Positions 25,301 through 39,250 of a stretch of 64,000 nucleotides of DNA are shown here, piece by piece. Below the pieces are notes generated by a model that was not told where the DNA came from, ran no database searches, and saw nothing but the letters and a program-made list of their open reading frames with translations. Numbering within the stretch: the first letter of the stretch is position 1; every line of letters starts with the position of its first letter. The DNA lies in contig WIXG01000145.1 of NCBI GenBank assembly GCA_009869945.1, forward strand, positions 1 through 64,000, read 5' to 3'. A program made the translations under genes and the position numbers. The stretch is from Mesaphorura yosii. Taxonomy: Eukaryota; Arthropoda; Collembola; Poduromorpha; Tullbergiidae.

Positions 25301-26700
25301 CGCTATAGTTGAGCTTCCTCAATCTATTTTCACTCTCTCCTCCTACACCAATTCAATCTTACGTTTTATTGTCAATATTTCTTAGATTTCAAGCGAGTCT
25401 TGAAACCTTACACATGTTTACTGACAAAATGAAAGTGAAATCGTATCTCGTACTGTCGTGCCTTCAAGATCGAAGACAGTGAACTTCTGTCTTTAATGAC
25501 AATGTCATGCCGAATGAATAGTACACACGTGTTAAATTCGACCCATTAATTTCGATTCATACACGTCGAACCCATATGCGATTGAGGATGGTCTTAATGG
25601 AGCATGCTGACCCCGTTTCGATCAGAAGAGAAGAAAAGAGATCACATCGCAGCAACCACAATCATCTTTCCCGAAATACTCCAGACTACGCCCCCGCCAA
25701 TCTCATTCATTAGTAGTTCACTCTCATGCCTCAGTATTTTATGAACACGTAGTCATTTCTTTTTATGTTTGTCAAACGTTGTCAAGAGTCAAAGTCAAAG
25801 ATTCGTGCTCTCGCTGACAAAGCAGGGCAATTAGGAACAATAGACGTTTGATTGAGAACAAACCAGTCCAGTGCCATGACTTTGCTTGTGCTCGCCCGTA
25901 AAACGCATGACACAGACACGTGTGGTTTTCTTTATTACCGTGCTCACAATAACTGCAACTGGCTTGTGTGGAGTTCGTGTCATGTTTCTTGTCACGACTT
26001 CGACTTGACTTCGACCTGCCTGTGATTTCTGTAATTCTGTCAAGTAGTGGTAACATGTAACATGTGGAAGATGCGATTAGATAATCAGGTTTGGGCTCAG
26101 GCCCGGCACGGCAAGGCGCGCGTGGTTCTTAAGTCAAGTAGCTGGAGAACCAGAAGCAGAAGCTGAGTAGACACGAGTAGCGAGGGCGAGTTAGTAGTAG
26201 CGTGAACAAGAGTGGTCAACATTGTGTCGCAGTCGAAAAATCACTATAGAATCTGAAATGAAATTAGAAGATACTGACAGCAAACTCCGTTGGGCCTACA
26301 ACGAGAAAAGACCGAAGGAATTACGTCACATTTTGAACAGACTGAACAGTAACTTTCGAAATAACTAGTGAATTTGGATTCGGCGTCCGAATTTCCCGTA
26401 TGGAATTATGGACTGTTCGAAGATACAAATTACAATAATATAAAGAAATGCGTATTTTTCGCTACGCATGCAAATTTATCAGTCGGCTCGCCTACGCCCT
26501 TGCATCTTGTTGCTCGCACGCGAACCGTATCATTAGGACCGTCTCGGAAACGTGATTTTTGATTCTGCATTTTTACAATTCTTCCAGGAACTTTTGAACT
26601 TTGCTCCACTTCATCATTACATTGCTACAAATGAATGTTCAACGTTGCAAGGATCGAGTCGTACCTCAATCATCCAAATTCCTTTGAATTTGAAAATAAT
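19372..26700. other. Gene-poor region, no recognised gene
   Basis: No conserved protein, RNA gene or mobile-element core is visible. Only short overlapping open frames on both strands are present, plus the hairpin at 24532-24569 listed separately. Confidence 0.45.
24532..24569. repeat. Perfect 17-bp hairpin with 4-base loop
   Basis: AGGAACCTGAAGTATAC at 24532-24548 is followed by the loop ACAA and the exact reverse complement at 24553-24569. The stem is perfect and lies in non-coding sequence. It resembles the 18-bp hairpin at 7491-7536 in design but shares no sequence with it. It is too short for a normal pre-miRNA. Confidence 0.9.
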
Positions 26701-26707
26701 ACTCATT

Positions 26708-27163
26708 TCAAATTTTGATTTGACTTGAAGAATCTGATTTGCCTTTTCTGTCAGTTCTGTTCGCAATCTCGGAAGAACAGAAATTGTAGTTCATGCTGAA
26801 TGAAATTGTGACAATAATACAAAGGCGAAGACACAAAATATTCGCCTGGGTGGGAATATGAAATGAACGATAAAACCCAAAATCAGAATTCAGAATGCTC
26901 GATGCTCGTACTTCTTTACGCACGACTTCGTACAACGATATGCGACTTGGGAATGCAAGCTGTTCTGTTTCAAGTAGATACAGCTCATTTTCGTCTTCAA
27001 GGAATGGTACCAATTGTAGCTTAATATCAAAGTCCAAAGGTAGATCGCACTTCATGGTTCATTGTGGCGGGGTTGAAAATTTGCAGATTTCAAGTTTTCT
27101 TTCATACTTCGGTTTCCAGTCCATTGTTGTCCCATCGCTTTTGTTTTGCCACAGTATCAGCAT
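26708..27163 (-). other. Protein-like minus-strand frame interrupted by one TGA
   Basis: From an ATG at 27163 the minus strand is open (MLILWQNKSDGTTMDWKPKY) to a TGA at 27061-27059. It continues in the same frame after ACC-ATG at 27055 with KCDLPLDFDIKLQLVPFLED and ELYLLETEQLAFPSRISLYE. Beyond about 26900 the composition no longer looks coding. There is a possible splice donor (GAA|GTACGA) after VVRKE. I recognise no family. It could be a decayed exon or a chance frame. Confidence 0.15.
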
Positions 27164-30100
27164 GCCAAGACGCGTGTCACGCCGACGGGGTAACTAAGGA
27201 GTTCATCTGGAGTACCTAAAGAAAAGGTGAAAAGTTTATGAGGTGCAGCGTACATCTTGCCCCGAAATGTACGACTTGTGTGTCTGCTTCATATGAAGTC
27301 ATTTTAAACTTTTGACTACGCTTTGTTTCACTCTTTTGATGGCGAATAAGTCAGTCCAGATTTAACTACCGTCATTACAAAATATGAACAAATACCAAAC
27401 CATTGAAATTCCATGCAGGCTTGTTTTGTTACGCATTGTGCGTACTTCCTTTCTTATTCGCTGATGTGTCTCTCCTGAGGCGAGGTACATTCAGTTCTGC
27501 TTTCACTGCCACTGTCGCGTGCACGTAATGCAACGTATAATGAATGCGTAGGTGTGCACTACCGTGCCGTCTTGTGTGTTGACATCGTTTCCTTTCCAGT
27601 CACAGCGTATACCCGCAGCAGCCACGCATTAATCAGGAATCACACCGAACTGAATTGCTACAATGAAAATAGTACTACAACCTGGAAACGCAAACCTTCC
27701 AATACGTGCGTGCGCAATGTACTGCTTCGACAAACTTCACAGCTAAAAGGAGAAGGCTCTTTCTCTTGGAGACGGCAACAAAAGTAATTTGTATCTTATT
27801 GTATTTCACAATCGTGGCTAGAATTACAAAAATATCAACCCAATTTTGTGCGCATAATTTCTAACTCGCATTGTGCATAAGCGGGAGAGCTCAGGTTTCA
27901 AAAATATGTTCACTACCATTTTTATGACAATATTAAATCACAGTAGTACATTTAATTGCAAATTAACGCATATTTTAAAAGCGTACGCATTTACGCGCTG
28001 CACGCAGTATCTAATTTCAAAATTAGGTTGTACTTCTCGTAGCCGTGCCGGTGCGTGCGGCAGCGACATGATTATGAAGTTAACGCCAAGGGCTGACGTT
28101 ATTAATGTGTCCAGAGACCCGTGAAATGTGCCCGCCTAATCTGCTTCGCTGGTGCATGTCGTATTGGTACAGGGAACGTTGAAATACGCGTTCGGAGCAA
28201 ACGCAACAGTAACAGGGATAGAGCCTTGCTGCTGCTGTTCTATTTTTGTATTTAAATTTCTTCGAGCATGTGCAAAGTTAGAATAACAGTTTCCCTTCTT
28301 CTTCGTCTACGCCCGGTCGCCACCATAATTTTATCAAGAGAAAAAGTAATAAGAAGCTGGAGCAACACCTTTAATGCAAATCGCAAATGCTAAGTCAAAT
28401 TTCTATTTCATGCATGACTCGTCCATGCAGCAGGATTTGACTTGGCCTGTGTATGACTGCACTAGGCTTCATTGTCGCCGTCGCTCTCGCCGTCACCGTC
28501 ATCCCTTTCATTTTCACTTTCGCTCAGCCATCCTCCTTCATCTTCCCGGCTCGTCATTTTTGAGCCTCATCTTGTTTTCCTTTCCCATAATCTTCTCTGC
28601 TGATGCGAATGTTTCATGGCAAGATCGCATTATGCGGACGTAACCTCAAAGACTCGCTTGTGCGACTTGAATTCGCTTCAAACTTTGCGAATACGAGACA
28701 TACTTTGTAGATTTAGCATGTGTTTATAACTTTTTAGAGTCCACATAGCACAAAGCCACGCCAGACTGCTTCCAGGCATGGCACGGCGCCTGAGATCAGT
28801 CGACCATAAAATGGAATGTAAAAGAGTGAAAGTAAATTTCATAAGAGAAAAGTGTTCCATATTGCCATTGCCGTTTTGGTGGAGAGGTGCTGATGATGAT
28901 AATGATACCCTCATGTTTACATACATGAGGCACGCCGGGCTACACTCGACTACTCGGCGTGGCGTGGCATTGGAATTTTGCCTTCGGCCTAAACTTGGTT
29001 GGGCAAGTACATCTCACAACATAGTCCTTTTTGGATGAAATTGCAATTTTTAGATGTCGATACTTATTTGCATAAGGTAAGGAGCCTTGTGTGTGCTGGA
29101 TAATGTATTTACACAAAGCGGCCACAGTCAAGCCACGAACGCTTCAGAAATTTCAGGCCCACGTATTTGCGATTCACAATTCACGTAGGCAGGCAGCCGA
29201 GTCGTTAAATTATACGGCATGGGTTGGCGTGGCACAGAAGCTTGCAGATTTCGTCCATACTCGCACCAGCAGCACTGAGCCTGAGCTCACTTCAAGAACA
29301 GTTAAGCCAAATGAGGAAAGACAACCTTAAAATTGTTTAAAATTGTGATTAAAACTATTAAAAACTTTTCAGAGTGAGTCTTAACTTTTGTTTTTTTATT
29401 GCCCCACTCCTTATTTACTTTGGCAAAAGTTTGCCATGCCCGGATAATTATTTTCAAGACGAGTACCGAATCTAATGTCAACCGGCACGGTAGCTGGAAA
29501 GGCTGCTTGTTAAAAGAAGTGTCAGCGTCTTTTGCGTTACCTTTAGGCCTCAGCCGAGTTTATGACAAGCTCAAGCAAAGCATTAACACGTACGCCATTC
29601 TTCCATGCGATTCTTCGTGGTAAGCAGCTTAGTGCTTTAGTTCTTGCCTACAATTTTGGAGTAGTATTTTCTATTTGTTTCTGTGTGTAATATCTTCGTC
29701 ACATAATCTCCGGTCTGAGAGAAGCACTAGCTCATTCTTGGGAATTAAAATTTGCCTTTACTTCTGCATTTTTACTGTTTTGCCGAAATATCTCCTGTTA
29801 ATTGCCGTTGCTGAATTTACGTAAAAACTTAGCGTACAATTCCTTTTATATTTTCCATGCATTCATTTATAGTGACTTTCCCTAGTTCTCGCACCCGAGT
29901 CTGGTCTTATAACTTGATTCTTGAAAGAAAAGTCTTAGGCCCTTGCATAAGAAAAGCACGAAGACGTGCTTAATATTTTTAGATAATGATTTTTCAGCTC
30001 TACTTACTCAAGCAAGCTTGAAGATAATATTTTAGACGAGTTCGCATAGTTCAATGCACGAAGGCTATGAAAATGCTGAATAAAGAAAGCAGACACTTTC

Positions 30101-32167
30101 TGCACAGACCTGACAAGAATGTCTCTGTTCAGAAGTTTACGGAAAACAGAATTTGAAAGGAAAACGAACATGAGGGAAAGCAGACGGAAACCCAGCAGAA
30201 GACGTAGAAAGAATGAACGCTCGAGGATTTCGTTTGTACTTTCACCATCGGCACGATGAACGAACAGCGAGTAAGAGCAAGCCAAAGGAATGAATGAAAG
30301 TTGGTGAAAATCAGGAAGATTGCACTCATAGCGCGCAATCTCATTTGCATAATGAGAGAAAGCGAATTTTAATTGGGAATTCAGTTGTAGGGGATGAAAA
30401 AAAAACTCTGTGCATCGAACACGTTGAGTTGAATCTCACTGGTCTGGAAATAGAAACCTGTTTGGTGTTGGGGACATGGTGGAGAAGCCATTCGTCCGGT
30501 TTCAGGACGGTGAAGACGGACCCAAGTGCACGCGAAGACGCCAGAAAAATTCAGGAAAAAGGACTAAAGTTTGTCTTATCTTGAACAATAGAAAAACATT
30601 TCATAGCTCATAAACTTTGAATGACCTCCAACGCACTGTGATGAAACACTTGGCATGGAATGCATGAAAAGTGAATTGTCACGAGTCGGCGTTCGCGTAG
30701 CGTAGTGAAAGCAGGCCCTTGTTTCAACACTTCAAATTCACTGTTGGGTGATCAAGGAAGGAAGTCAGGAAGCTGTAGAAGTTTTCAAGTGCTCGTACGT
30801 GCAGTAGTACTAAATTGTCGAGGAAGTTAAAATGTACAAAATGTAGAAAGTGCGTACATAATTCTCAAGAACACATGAACTAGGGACAGGAATGAAAGTG
30901 AGCAAGAAGTGAGGAAGCCTTCGACTCCTGCGTTCCGGTTACATCAAACTTGCACGTTCTCGAAAAATTTATAAAGGACTCATTCTCAGAGCATACTACG
31001 AAGGAAGAAGTGGAAAAAAACTAATAAGTGACAAAATTCTCGCTTGCGCTTGTGACAGATATTAATGTAAATTTATTTTGTCACGGTTCAATGGAGCACG
31101 ACACGATTTGAAGTGGTATTCAGAACTTTCTGCTCTCCTCTTCCGTCATGTAGCAAACGTCAAGTATCAGGAAGCACAGAAGTCGATGCCAAACTGGGTT
31201 AACCTTTAAATGATGCGGCTGGAACAATACAAAGGAAGTCAGCTTTCGGTCGTTCTTATAAGCTAATCTAAAAGACGAAGTTTAAATTGGGAAAATTTAA
31301 GGAGGCGCATTCGGACTTCGGAGATTTTCCGGAGGTTGACGAGTTATCTGTGCTCTGCTTGTGGTCACTCTGATATTAGGCTATTCAGCTATTCTTCAAC
31401 TTCAAACTCAGGCATGAAGAATCTAATTTTCTTTGGAAAACGATAGAATGATAATACATGCTTACTGTTGATGTCTTGTGCAATTGAAAGGAACGTCGAT
31501 GACAGATTTGGCGAAGAGAAATAGAGATGGGACAAGAAAGAAAATATTCAATAGCAGGAACGACTGAAAAAATACGAGATCTTTAGAAATTGGACAGATG
31601 CACTCTCAACACTCGTCAGCCAATGCCTCAATGGATAGCTCGCTTAGTTACAAATTGAATTTAGTACAGAAACGATATTTATCTTGCATTCAAGAGCTGG
31701 ACTTGAATTCACTGAGAAGTAATTTCAACAGAAATAGATGTCTTCAATTTTAACCAAACTTGTGATTGGGCATTGACAATTTTCTGCGTGGTGGCATCAA
31801 TTGTCAGGATATCATTATGTAGTCTTTGGAAATAATGAGTCGTTCGAGGAATTGAAGCGTTTCTGTTAAAATTGTTGATACATTAATCGTGATACAGATT
31901 TCCGTATTTATCTTTGCCGCGCCGTCCAGAACAGGTCACCAATTTGGAAAACCAATGGTTTTGAAACTGTTATCATGCGTTCATATATCTGCAGCCAAAT
32001 CGGGATCAAGAATAAAAGTATACAATAGAAATATGGATTGCATTGGAGAAGAAACCGATATTTATTTCGTGATTGGTCTGAAAATGACAAGTTTTTCAAA
32101 AACCCATTAAAGCTGTTCGTGATGACTCAACAAAAGCGTTCCTTAATTTTAACAATTCCCATCCGTA
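27164..32167. other. Gene-poor region, no recognised gene
   Basis: No recognisable gene, RNA or mobile element. It ends where the 3' untranslated region of the minus-strand RALGAPB gene begins. Confidence 0.45.
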
Positions 32168-32173
32168 TTTATT
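32168..32173 (-). terminator. Likely poly(A) signal of RALGAPB
   Basis: A minus-strand AATAAA lies about 190 bp downstream of the RALGAPB stop codon at 32359, a normal distance for a short 3' untranslated region. The assignment is by position only. Confidence 0.5.
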
Positions 32174-32358
32174 GTAAACCGAGCATAGCTTATTAATAAA
32201 AATTGCGCTTTAATGCGGGCCCCACTGTTAATACGCCATGCCGATCCACTTTGGTCCTATGTTCGGCAAATAACAGTCTTTTTTTTTTAGAAGGGAGAGA
32301 GCTCGAAAGGAGCCTTGAAACATCAATTTCTTTCACGTTAATTTTGATAGCTGCCAGA

Positions 32359-35300
32359 CTACCACATATTTTCGGGGCTGGTGAAAAATTGAGTATAAAA
32401 ATCTGGCTCTGACATTGCACGAGGAAACTTGTGCAAAATTTCCTGAATTTTTTGCTTCCTTCGAATGTACGGTGGATGTGATCTGCAAAATTGAGTAATG
32501 CCGTAAACGGAGCGCTCAAAGTAAAGGAGGTTGGACAGTTCTTACGTTTCGTTTTCCAGGCGTCTACGCCGCGCCATATTCAGCGCTGTTTGCCTCACCA
32601 GATTACCAGCAATCCTTCTGCTAATAACCATGCCGTCGATCAATGGAATTGCATGGCCCATTCTAAAAATTCATCCCATCAGTAACAGTAATTTAATGGC
32701 TCATTACATAATTTACCGATTCGTGGCCTACCTTAGGGCATCACCATGCATGTGGATTCGGAATAAACCATTCTTTAATGCATGCATGAAGATAATCAAT
32801 GTTGGTTCGTTAGGTTTCGATGACTCTAAGCCAGTGAAAGTTGAACTAACGAGTTCAGCTGCCGAAAGATAGAAAGAATTGGCCATAAATTATTAAATCT
32901 TTTCTGCGAAGCGATTTCGGAAAATTCCGTCTTACCTGCGGGGAAGTTCAGAGCGTCTTCAAAGCTCTCTATCCACACGACGAAAATTTTTGTGTCAACA
33001 AGTTTTGCAATGTGCGCCTTCCTCGCTTGATCAGCTCTGTTGACCTCATCGGCGTGACCTTCTTCTGAAGCAGAATTTTGCGGCCCAAGATTCGAACTTG
33101 GCTTTGATCCATCTGTATGCAATGACGTTCAATTTGCAAGGTACCTCACTAGGTCCTTTCAATATTTCGCAAATTGTAAAAGTTACCGATGCTAGTTGAA
33201 GGAGAGCCTGCTTTACTCCAAACGGTTGCATCATTTCGTGTTAAATAGGCAGACTTTCCGCTTGGCACCACAAATGCGATTTCAGCAGTGCCATCTGCCC
33301 AATACAGGGCTTGCTTCCTTCCGTCGTAAAGACTTCCACCGTGCATGAGCTCAGCTAACTTCGCTTCTGTACTTTTAACATCCACGCTTTCTTGTGGATC
33401 AATTCCTTGATTGGGTCCTGCCCAGCTTGTGTTAATATGTCCTGTCCATCCCGTATGTGCGTTGACATTTATTGGCCATCCCAACGACAGTAGGAACTCC
33501 AAAAAGTGAGGATGAACATTATTTCTAGTTTGCTATAAAGTTTAAATATTACAGTTACATTTAGTTATTATATGATTTGCAACATTTTTCTTTGTCGTTT
33601 CAGTTCTTACCACATTCGCCAAAATCTCTGGCGCTTTCTTCTGCCCGGCGCGAACATAAAATATATGTACTGTGTCATTGGTTCGACAACTTGTGGAATC
33701 CAGCAAGTCAAGTTCCGTGGCGAAATCTGGATGTTTAGAGTCGATCCATGCCAATCTTGGAGGCGCAAAATCCGGCTTAACCTGCCCAATATATTGCTCA
33801 ATTTTATGTTCATATTCTTTATAATTTCGTCCGTGTTGGTCTTCGTGTTCTACCTGACTCGCCTGGTTGGATATGAAGCCCAAGTGGGAGAGCAGAAGTC
33901 TGGCAGTTTGAAATTCTTGTGCAGGTGGAGGCGGAATACATTCGGTTCTCAGATTGGGGTAACTTTCTTCCGATTCTTCGCGCATTTGTTTCGCTACACT
34001 CTTTTCCAGCTGGATTTGATTTTGTAAAATCATAGATAGGCGACTTTCCTCTAATGATTCATTGTTCGTACTTCCTTCACTTCCCAATTGCGGTATCGCT
34101 TTATCACTGCATTTTTTTTGTTCTGTATATCAATAAAAATTGAACTTGTTAAAGTGAACTAGTGAACTTACGCTTTGCACAAAGGAATCCTATCGACGAT
34201 CGGGGGAAAATATCTATGTTGCACGTCATAGTGGTGACCCAAGTCGGTCATCGGCAATGGACGACCAGGACTTACGGGCGCTGAAAAGGACTGGCCTTTA
34301 TGCAGGGGAACTCGCCTTAGCTGAAGGGTCCAAGCATGTCGTCCGGTGGGACCTCGAAGAATTGTTGTTACAGTTGGTGGCGCCCCTGCGAAGATGAGGT
34401 GAATGCTTAGCACTTAGTTGAATATTTCATGCTAGTTTTGTTAATTAACCCACCCTCATTTCCTTCTGGGCCCTCAAAGAAAGCGGCTAAGATTGTGTTA
34501 TCAATGACGAAGTAGCGAAATTGACTTATTCCTTCTTCCTTTGAAAGCGTAACTTGTTTCAAAGGATTTGTCATATTCAAAATGCTCGCTTCATCGACAG
34601 ACATTGCTGATTTGGCATCGATGGCTGTGCTAGAGACACTTCGGCTAACTGGGCCAACCTAACAAATGACAAAGGTCCATTGCCAGTTAATCTATTAATC
34701 CTGCTCGACCTTTTATTCTACCAAAATTACCTGCTCGAATATTGATGCTAAGAGTGCTTCTGCAGCATCTCGAACTCGAAGTGAAACGGGCTTCAGCTCT
34801 TTCTCGTCCTTGAACTTGGCAGGCTCTCCCGGCTTTCCCTTTAAGGAGTTAAGATGTGTACAAGTTATTGTTACGGTAAACGTTTCTCATAATCCACTTT
34901 GTTAGGAAGTAACCTGAGATTTAGTGCCTGAGATTCCGTACTCCACAACTTCCAACACGGTGGCGATTGTATCCTTATCCTCCAATGTATCTGGATGTTC
35001 GGTTAACCAATTCGTCACGCAGTTGAACGCAGCCACAATGATGGAATGTAAATCTTTTGAATGTGCGGGCGGTGGCCGGGAGCATTGTTGAATAATGAAG
35101 TCACAAACCCATTTCACAGCCCGTCGACATTCGAGAGGATCTAAATACACAAACATCTTCATTTTCAGAGGCACTAGTTTCACTTGCACACTCAATTTTA
35201 GTTGCACAAACCTTGGTCTAAAATCTTAGCCCGAGCTAATCCATTAAGGAGCTCCACCGCGGCTAAGGACACTGGGAGATCCAACTTCCACACCGAAATC

Positions 35301-38300
35301 AAACGATGACATACTAAGTACGTTGCTCGAACGAACAAAGCATGCGCTGAATCTAAACATACCGGTGTTAGAAATTAAACCTCTAACTGAGCAAAGTTTT
35401 GTTAACTGATAATGAAACAATAATGAGAGCAGAAAACGAAAAAAAGTACCAAGTTGACCATCGACGGAGTCAGACAAACCGAAAGTGTGCTCATCAAAAC
35501 TATTGCCATACTCGCTTGCGCTTCGTATGCTAGTATTTTCTATAAACAAATCAGCAACACAAATGTAAAGTAAAAAAACTCGCGCGAACGGAAAGATGCA
35601 AATAAGAGAAAGTGCATGAGGAATTACCAGAAGACAACAAGTTCGTAGGAGATTCAGCACCGAGATTCATGTGCGACGAATCAGCTTCCTCGAAGAAGGA
35701 AGTGTCCAAGACAAACATAATCAGCCCACCTAATCATGGACAATACATGTTGCAATATTTGCATTCGTTCTAACATCTTGACTGCATCAAAGCCAAAGCC
35801 TTGCTATTTACCCAAAAGCATGTGAATATTAGTGGAATCCGTCTCCACTTGTAATGCGTTAATAAGCAAGTTGGCCAGTCTTGGCTTCAGCTGCAGAAAC
35901 GTAGAAGTTGGCCCGCTCTTGTCAACCAAATCCTTAACCGGCAATTTCTGCGTTAGAGAAAAATACAATTGAGGAATAACGCGTAGTAGTAATAGTATAT
36001 TAATAAATACTAACCAGAAAGTGCAACGGAAATGGAAGCAAAGAAAGCAACAATTGAATCGCCGATCTTCGCAACTCTCCCTTAACCGCATCCTTGGAGG
36101 GAAGAATCACTTCCAAGGCACCAACAATTATTGGGGCTAGCATTGACACTCCGTCTAGATCAACTCTCATTAAGTTTGCTGAATTAGAGAGAACTGCTGC
36201 CAGAACTTCATTGCGGTTATCCTGGAAAATGAAAGAATTAGAAAAAACTTTGATATTAATGATTCAAAGGGACGCTCTTGCTTGCAAAATTCGGTCAAAA
36301 TGTACCTTAAGACCTTTCCGTATAGCTATGTAAAATCTCGCTAAATACGCCGGGAGTATTTCCTCTCCAGTTTTCTTTGAGCAAAAAATACGGCAAAGAG
36401 TTCCCAATGCCTCGGCACGTCCCAGGAAGTACTTGTCAATTGTTATAGCCTGTGGTATGTCAACGGATTCAGGGAGGGCAGCAGGTATTGAAGAACCTCG
36501 ACTTCTGCGCCGTGAATCACCGTCTTGAACGCAGTAGACAATATATTAAGCCCGAGAGCATCCCGCAAGAACGAAATTGCGAAAAACCTTTCCTTACCGA
36601 CAACAGACAGTTCTGAAACTGCTAGTGCTGCTTCAAAAAGCCAAGGTCCAAACAAGTGAAGTATGCTATTCACCTTAGGTCTTGTATCAGCTAAAATTGT
36701 TTTAAGGACGGAGTTTGATTCAAGGATGGACAAAGAATTGGACGATGAAGTTGTCTGAATACTGGAGCTGGAAGTTGAAGGTGCAGGTGCGTCTTTTGAG
36801 CGATGTCCGGTCGAAGCCAGGCCCAGCAGTGACGTTTTTGAAAGACCTGAAAATATTAACTGGATTTGCAAATGTTTTCCCAAACTGTTAAATAAAACAT
36901 TCAAAACAAGGTGTTAAAATCGACTCAAATTAATAACAAAGACCATAACCCGCAAATAAATGAATTCGAACTAGTTCGAATCGTCCGAAGCGTAAATATT
37001 ATTGGGTTGTTCACTTAAGAACACATTAATGCAAATGATTAGAACAAATATTTCTGCTCGCTCAGAAATGAATGAAAAGGGGATTAGTCACAAAAATTAG
37101 CAATAATGCCAAGTACTCAATCAAGGCAAGAATTATACATAGGTTTTTGCAAAACGTAAGCACAAACGCATGATAAACGGAAATTAACAAGATTTATTGG
37201 AGAGAGAATACCCCTATGAAAGTTTGAAGACTGAGCAACACTAAAGCTTTTCGCCAAACGCCTTAAAGGAGGAACTGGGCTCGGAATTGGCTGCAATTCT
37301 GGAGAAAAGCTTCGTCTTTGTTTCTGTGTTGTTGGTGAAATTCCTGAATATTAAGTCACGCATGCATGTTTTAGTAAGACCATAATCAATCTTTACTATC
37401 CTCAAACGTCATATTACGGTGCAATGGCCCGTAATTCTTCAGTGTTTCGTACCTAAAAATGCGTCGACGAGTGCAGAAATCCCTTTCATGGCTTGATGAA
37501 AAATAGACGGCAACGCCAGCAAGCACGGATGCTGACATGGGTCGATCACTTGCTTGCTCGCTATTGCAAACTGAAAATTAAGTGAAGAAATTAGAAGTGG
37601 TCCATTCACCGAACCAGATAATTATATCCAGCAACTCCTAACCTGCAGAAAATTTTGAGTCTGACTGATCTTGGTCGGCTGCGTTAATTCGACAGGATTC
37701 CCTAAGCAGTGCAGGAAGCGAAACCAAGACTGCACCATACAGTCGTTATTCATACCCATCGAGTTGAGGTTTGGGTCTTCCTCTACATAAAAAAGAAGTC
37801 ATATTTATTCCTCTCATGGAATTCAGCAGCTCAAAATGTTCTCACGCACCGAATGTGATATACTCTGGTCCATACATGATTCGGAGAACATGACCAGTAA
37901 GTTGCAAGTTAATACGATTCCATTGATCAAATAAATTCGGCCTATGTCTCCAAAGTTTACAAGATTCTCTCAGCGTCTTCCATAATGATGGCGACGGAAA
38001 TGATTTTCCGCACGCAAGAAGCCAAACTTCAAAAAGTGCACTCAGCACTCGCTCACACAGTTGATCTCCGATGTCCTCTTTTATGGTTGGAGGTGACAAA
38101 AGAGCATCATTAATAGCGATGAAAAATAACAGGATGCACTTCCACGTCTGACTCTCAAGAATTTCTGAAGTCTTCACCAAATTCTGAAGTGTTCTTAAGG
38201 CCCTGTGGCACAGAACTGCTTGTCGGTTGATTGTATCTTGTACTAAAGTGGAACAAAAAAACAAAGCTAAAGTCAATAGACGTCAATGCATACTGACAAG

Positions 38301-39209
38301 GAGGTATCACATGCTGTCCAATTCCGAATTGGCACAAACTTTCTGAGTATGACCTATGGGTCATAAAAACACTTTTTAACACACTCAGAATGAACATCAA
38401 GAAGAAGAATTAAGATTAAGAACATTATAATAATCATAATTGTAATCAGATAGTACATTGTACATGCAATACAACTCATCAAAACGACGGACTTGAACAA
38501 AAACATGGATACGTGACGCTTTCAATGACAACGGAACTCTCAGAAGAATGTCAGAACTGATTACCTAAGTCCTCTTGATAATAGAATGGCCAGACTTGTC
38601 AAGAAAGGGTTAAAACGTATTAGTATTGACTTTACATGGATCATGAGCATTACTAATTAGCGCTTAGTAAGATAGTACTAAATAAGACCAAAGAATAAAT
38701 TTGTGTACCTTCTCCTTTTCGTGGAGTGAATAAGTGATAAAGATGGTTTATTATTTTCCTTGCATAGAAATTCGGTCGATCAGCAATAGGTTTTGGAGTT
38801 GAAACCTTTGTTATCGGGGCCAAGCATGATAGCCATTCGCAATAAATATTAACACAGTCTTTGATGATTTCATGGTCACTCAAGGGAAGACTGAGGCCGT
38901 AACAGATTACCTGTAGTGCAGATAAAATAGTTAAGTCAGGTACGCAGTTCCAATTTCAATTTCATGTCACCGAGGACTTACTTGCAATGCCCACTCAACC
39001 TCAGCGTCTGATGTAAATCCTGAAGGCTGTGCCGGCTGCGAAATACCCAACGTTGTAACAATGTGTCGGACAACTGGCCCGACAACGTCTTTTGCAGCTT
39101 CTGGTGGTAGCGTGTCCAAAACAGATGTCCGCTCCGACGAGTCCCCGTTTCCACCACCGGCTGCATTGCTGCTTCCATTGAGGCTCAACGCTGCCCACTC
39201 CCAATACAT
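32359..39209 (-). CDS. RALGAPB: Ral GTPase-activating protein subunit beta
   Basis: This is the non-catalytic beta subunit of the RalGAP complex, which pairs with an alpha subunit to inactivate RalA/RalB and so limits exocytosis and mTORC1-linked signalling. I trace 23 exons: 39209-38982, 38910-38709, 38242-37850, 37782-37643, 37570-37453, 37343-37212, 36846-about 36521, 36449-36306, 36221-36015, 35947-35812, 35729-35628, 35539-35450, 35352-35212, 35140-34914, 34838-34731, 34658-34454, 34385-34172, 34106-33611, 33532-33187, 33113-32936, 32858-32732, 32662-32546 and 32482-32359. They give about 1,490 residues, close to the vertebrate length of about 1,494. Diagnostic stretches include [70 protein letters not shown] and the Rap/Ran-GAP-like C-terminus with [11 protein letters not shown]. 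The start [10 protein letters not shown] aligns with the family start. The 3' edge of exon 7 is the least certain boundary. Confidence 0.96.
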
Positions 39210-39250
39210 TATTTATGCGAAATTAAAGTCCCCAATTAAGGACTGTTATA

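Noticed and set aside
34106-34122. Apparent frameshift in RALGAPB at the run of eight T
   Set aside because: The phase mismatch vanishes if the acceptor ending at 34107 is used, which restores the conserved KAD-x-AIPxL reading. No lesion is needed.
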